Shown piece by piece: positions 62,318 through 64,000 of a DNA stretch of 64,000 bases. Every line of letters starts with the position of its first letter. Within the stretch, counting starts at the first letter, position 1. The position numbers and the translations under genes are program-made. The DNA lies in contig CAWDLI010000017.1 in NCBI GenBank assembly GCA_963803245.1, forward strand, positions 124,001 to 188,000. The letters run 5' to 3'. The DNA is from JACVRW01 sp963803245 (GTDB lineage: Bacteria; Actinomycetota; Thermoleophilia; Solirubrobacterales; Thermoleophilaceae). A model generated the notes under the pieces. The model had not been told where the DNA came from. It ran no database searches and was given only the letters and a program-made list of their open reading frames with translations.

Positions 62318-63288
62318 TCCGCCGCCGCCGGGGGCGCCACGCCGGCCCCGCGGCGCTCGAGCAGGCCGCGCAGGTCCGCGCACAGCTCGGCCACGGCGCC
62401 CGTGCACGCCGGGCTCAGGGCGGTCAGGTCGAAGAAGCCGTGGATCAGGCCGTCGTAGTGGCGCCTGACGACCGGCACGCCGGCGCGCTCCAGGGCGTCG
62501 GCGTACGCCTCGACCTGGTCGCGCAGGGGGTCGTACTCCCCGACGGTGACCACGGCCGGCGGCAGCCCCGAGAGGTCGGCCGCCCGCAGGGGCGACAGGC
62601 GCGGATCGGTCCGGTCCGCGTCGCCCGTGTAGTGGTCGGCGAACCAGATCATCTCCTCGCGCGTCAGGAAGTAGCCCTCGCCGTTCTCCTCCTCCGACGG
62701 ATAGCGGGTCTCGAACTCGACGCCGGGGTAGATGAGGAGCTGGGCCGCAAGCGCAGGGCCGCCCGCGTCGCGCGCCTGCTGCGCCACCACCGCCGCGAGG
62801 TTGCCGCCGGCGCTGTCCCCGGCCACCGCGATCCGCTCGGCGTCCCCGCCGAGCTCGGCCACGTGCCCGGCGGCCCAGCGCGTGGCTGCCATGCAGTCCT
62901 CGACGGCCGCCGGGAACGGCGCCTCGGGCGCGAGCCGGTAGCCGATGCTCACCACGACCGCCTCCACCTGCGCGCAGAGCGTGCGGCACTGGTTGTCGTG
63001 GGTGTCGATGTCTCCCAGCACCCAGCCGCCGCCGTGGAAGAAGACGATCGTCGGCAGCTCGCCCCTGGCGGCGGGCCGGTAGATCCGGGCGGGCAGGGCT
63101 CCGGCGGGGCCGGGCAGCTCGGTGTCCTCGACGGCCTCGACCGGGACGATCGTCTCCGGCCGGCGCAGATCGACGGTCAGCATGCGGAACCCGCGCCGGG
63201 CGGCTTCCACGCTGCCCCGGGCGAGCGGCGGGCGCTGCATCGCCTCGAGCAGCGACAGCATCCCCTGAATGGGCGGGTCGACCGGCAC
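62314..63288 (-). CDS. HSL-type alpha/beta hydrolase (lipase/esterase)
   Basis: A 324-residue esterase of the hormone-sensitive lipase family. HGGGWVLGD is the oxyanion motif near residue 82, GDSAGGNLAAVV carries the nucleophile serine, and the late YDPLRDQVEAYADAL and LIHGFFDL provide Asp and His. It cuts short- or medium-chain esters. The frame opens further upstream, but the GTG at 63288 with TAGGGG before it is the better start. It lies 13 bp downstream of the ArsR-like regulator, so the two probably form an operon. It overlaps the PucR 3' end by four bases. Confidence 0.9.
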   Translation of the reverse strand: MPVDPPIQGMLSLLEAMQRPPLARGSVEAARRGFRMLTVDLRRPETIVPVEAVEDTELPGPAGALPARIYRPAARGELPTIVFFHGGGWVLGDIDTHDNQCRTLCAQVEAVVVSIGYRLAPEAPFPAAVEDCMAATRWAAGHVAELGGDAERIAVAGDSAGGNLAAVVAQQARDAGGPALAAQLLIYPGVEFETRYPSEEENGEGYFLTREEMIWFADHYTGDADRTDPRLSPLRAADLSGLPPAVVTVGEYDPLRDQVEAYADALERAGVPVVRRHYDGLIHGFFDLTALSPACTGAVAELCADLRGLLERRGAGVAPPAAAD

Positions 63289-63301
63289 GGCCCCTACCCC
63301 G

Positions 63302-63937
63302 CTAGCGCTTGGCCGTGCGCTTCGACTTGCGGGCGGGCGCCTTGCCCTTCTTGGCGCCATCGCCGTTGGGCGACTCGAAGAGCAGGACGGCAAGCTTGCT
63401 GCTCACGCCCTCCTCGCCGCTGTCCGCCAGTCGCGCGGCGCTCTCCGACTCGATCTTGACGGTCTGGTCGAAGATCCCCGTGAGCAGCTCGCCGAGCTCC
63501 TCCCACCCACGCTCGTCGAGCACGAGGGGGTAGCGGCTGAGGTGGCGATCCACGCGCGCCTCGAAGGTGCCGCCCTCGATCGCATCGGCCACGTCGTCCC
63601 AGATGAGCTGCAGGCCCACGTCGGAGATCGCCTGGCGCAGCGAGCGCGGCAGGCGACTCCAGTCCCGCTCCGAGAAGTACGGGCGCTCGATCGCGCGATA
63701 GAAGTGCTCCACCGCTCCGCGCCGGGGCGTCGTGCTCACGAGCTCGATGCACTGGAGCTCGACCAGCGCCTTGACGTGGTAGCTGACGTTGCCGAGCGGC
63801 TCGCCGAGCTCCTCCGACATCTCGTTCGGGCTGGCCACGCGCTCATTCAGAATGGCGAGAACGTGAGCTCGCAGAGGGTGCGAGAGCGCCTTCGCGACCC
63901 GCGGATCCACCAATGCATCCTTCGTTGAGCTCACCAT
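63302..63937 (-). CDS. ArsR-like winged-helix transcriptional regulator
   Basis: A 211-residue regulator. Residues about 10-90 hold a winged helix-turn-helix with HPLRAHVLAILNERVASPNE and GNVSYHVKALVELQCIELV. There is no cysteine metal site. The C-terminal half is helical and ends in a lysine/arginine-rich tail (KKGKAPARKSKRTAKR). It probably controls the neighbouring esterase and perhaps itself. The ATG at 63937 has AAAGGA upstream. The last 63 bases of the window beyond it are its promoter region, with no site I can name. Confidence 0.85.
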   Translation of the reverse strand: MVSSTKDALVDPRVAKALSHPLRAHVLAILNERVASPNEMSEELGEPLGNVSYHVKALVELQCIELVSTTPRRGAVEHFYRAIERPYFSERDWSRLPRSLRQAISDVGLQLIWDDVADAIEGGTFEARVDRHLSRYPLVLDERGWEELGELLTGIFDQTVKIESESAARLADSGEEGVSSKLAVLLFESPNGDGAKKGKAPARKSKRTAKR

Positions 63938-64000
63938 CGTCCTTTCATAAGTTCAGTCTCTAGTCGTTTTCGAGCGCGATGGAGGCGGACCTTCGCGGTT

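Overview
The window is high-GC bacterial chromosome, almost wall to wall with genes. Gene order and protein character point to a deep-branching actinobacterium of the class Thermoleophilia (Solirubrobacterales-like). This is inferred from the valS-folC-ndk-mreBCD-mrdA-rodA-rng-rplU layout, GTG and TTG starts, short overlaps such as ATGA and GTGA, and families such as DUF1800/DUF1501, WS/DGAT and LutABC. I found no rRNA, tRNA, CRISPR, phage or insertion sequence.

Region 1 (1-16.3 kb, mostly minus strand) is a housekeeping and cell-shape block. It runs valS, folC, a sugar-epimerase-like gene, two small membrane proteins, ndk, maf, mreB, mreC, mreD, mrdA (PBP2), rodA, rng, then the start of rplU (L21). 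An inverted Clp N-domain gene and a DMT transporter sit between rng and rplU, which are often neighbours. Region 2 (16.3-29.6 kb) holds small metabolic genes and the protein quality-control set clpX, clpP and tig. It also has folE, a ferredoxin-reductase-like flavoprotein, transaldolase, a carboxypeptidase-amidase fusion and an RNase D.

Region 3 (29.7-43.3 kb) is metabolic: an acyl-CoA carboxylase beta subunit, a flavodoxin-like protein, a wax ester/triacylglycerol synthase, a diguanylate cyclase, tandem S51 peptidases and a lutABC lactate-oxidation operon. Region 4 (43.3-53.5 kb) is accessory. It has a secreted esterase and a secreted GH94-like glycosidase, converging on a strong terminator. 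Next comes a GMC oxidoreductase, Baeyer-Villiger monooxygenase and hydrolase operon that could oxidise and cleave a secondary alcohol. A divergent operon encodes a cysteine-free ribosomal protein S4 behind a tandem palindromic operator of DtxR/IdeR type. Region 5 (53.5-64 kb) has transporters, a translationally coupled DUF1800-DUF1501-cupredoxin operon, a fatty acid desaturase divergent from a PucR-type regulator, and an esterase with an ArsR-like regulator.

Several otherwise well-preserved genes carry one-base frameshifts: mrdA twice, the WS/DGAT gene, the glycosidase, the BVMO, the GMC gene, rpsD and one EamA transporter. In five of them the length becomes a multiple of three after one or two single-base corrections, so assembly errors are the simplest explanation, although decay cannot be excluded for the GMC/BVMO pair. 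In mrdA the errors create an apparent PBP2-RodA fusion. A 35-bp palindromic REP-like repeat occurs five times between genes.

The most interesting items are the cysteine-free S4 with its metal-type operator, the Clp-N protein with a GyrA-like tail, the GMC-BVMO-hydrolase cassette, the carboxypeptidase-amidase fusion and the DUF1800-DUF1501-cupredoxin operon.
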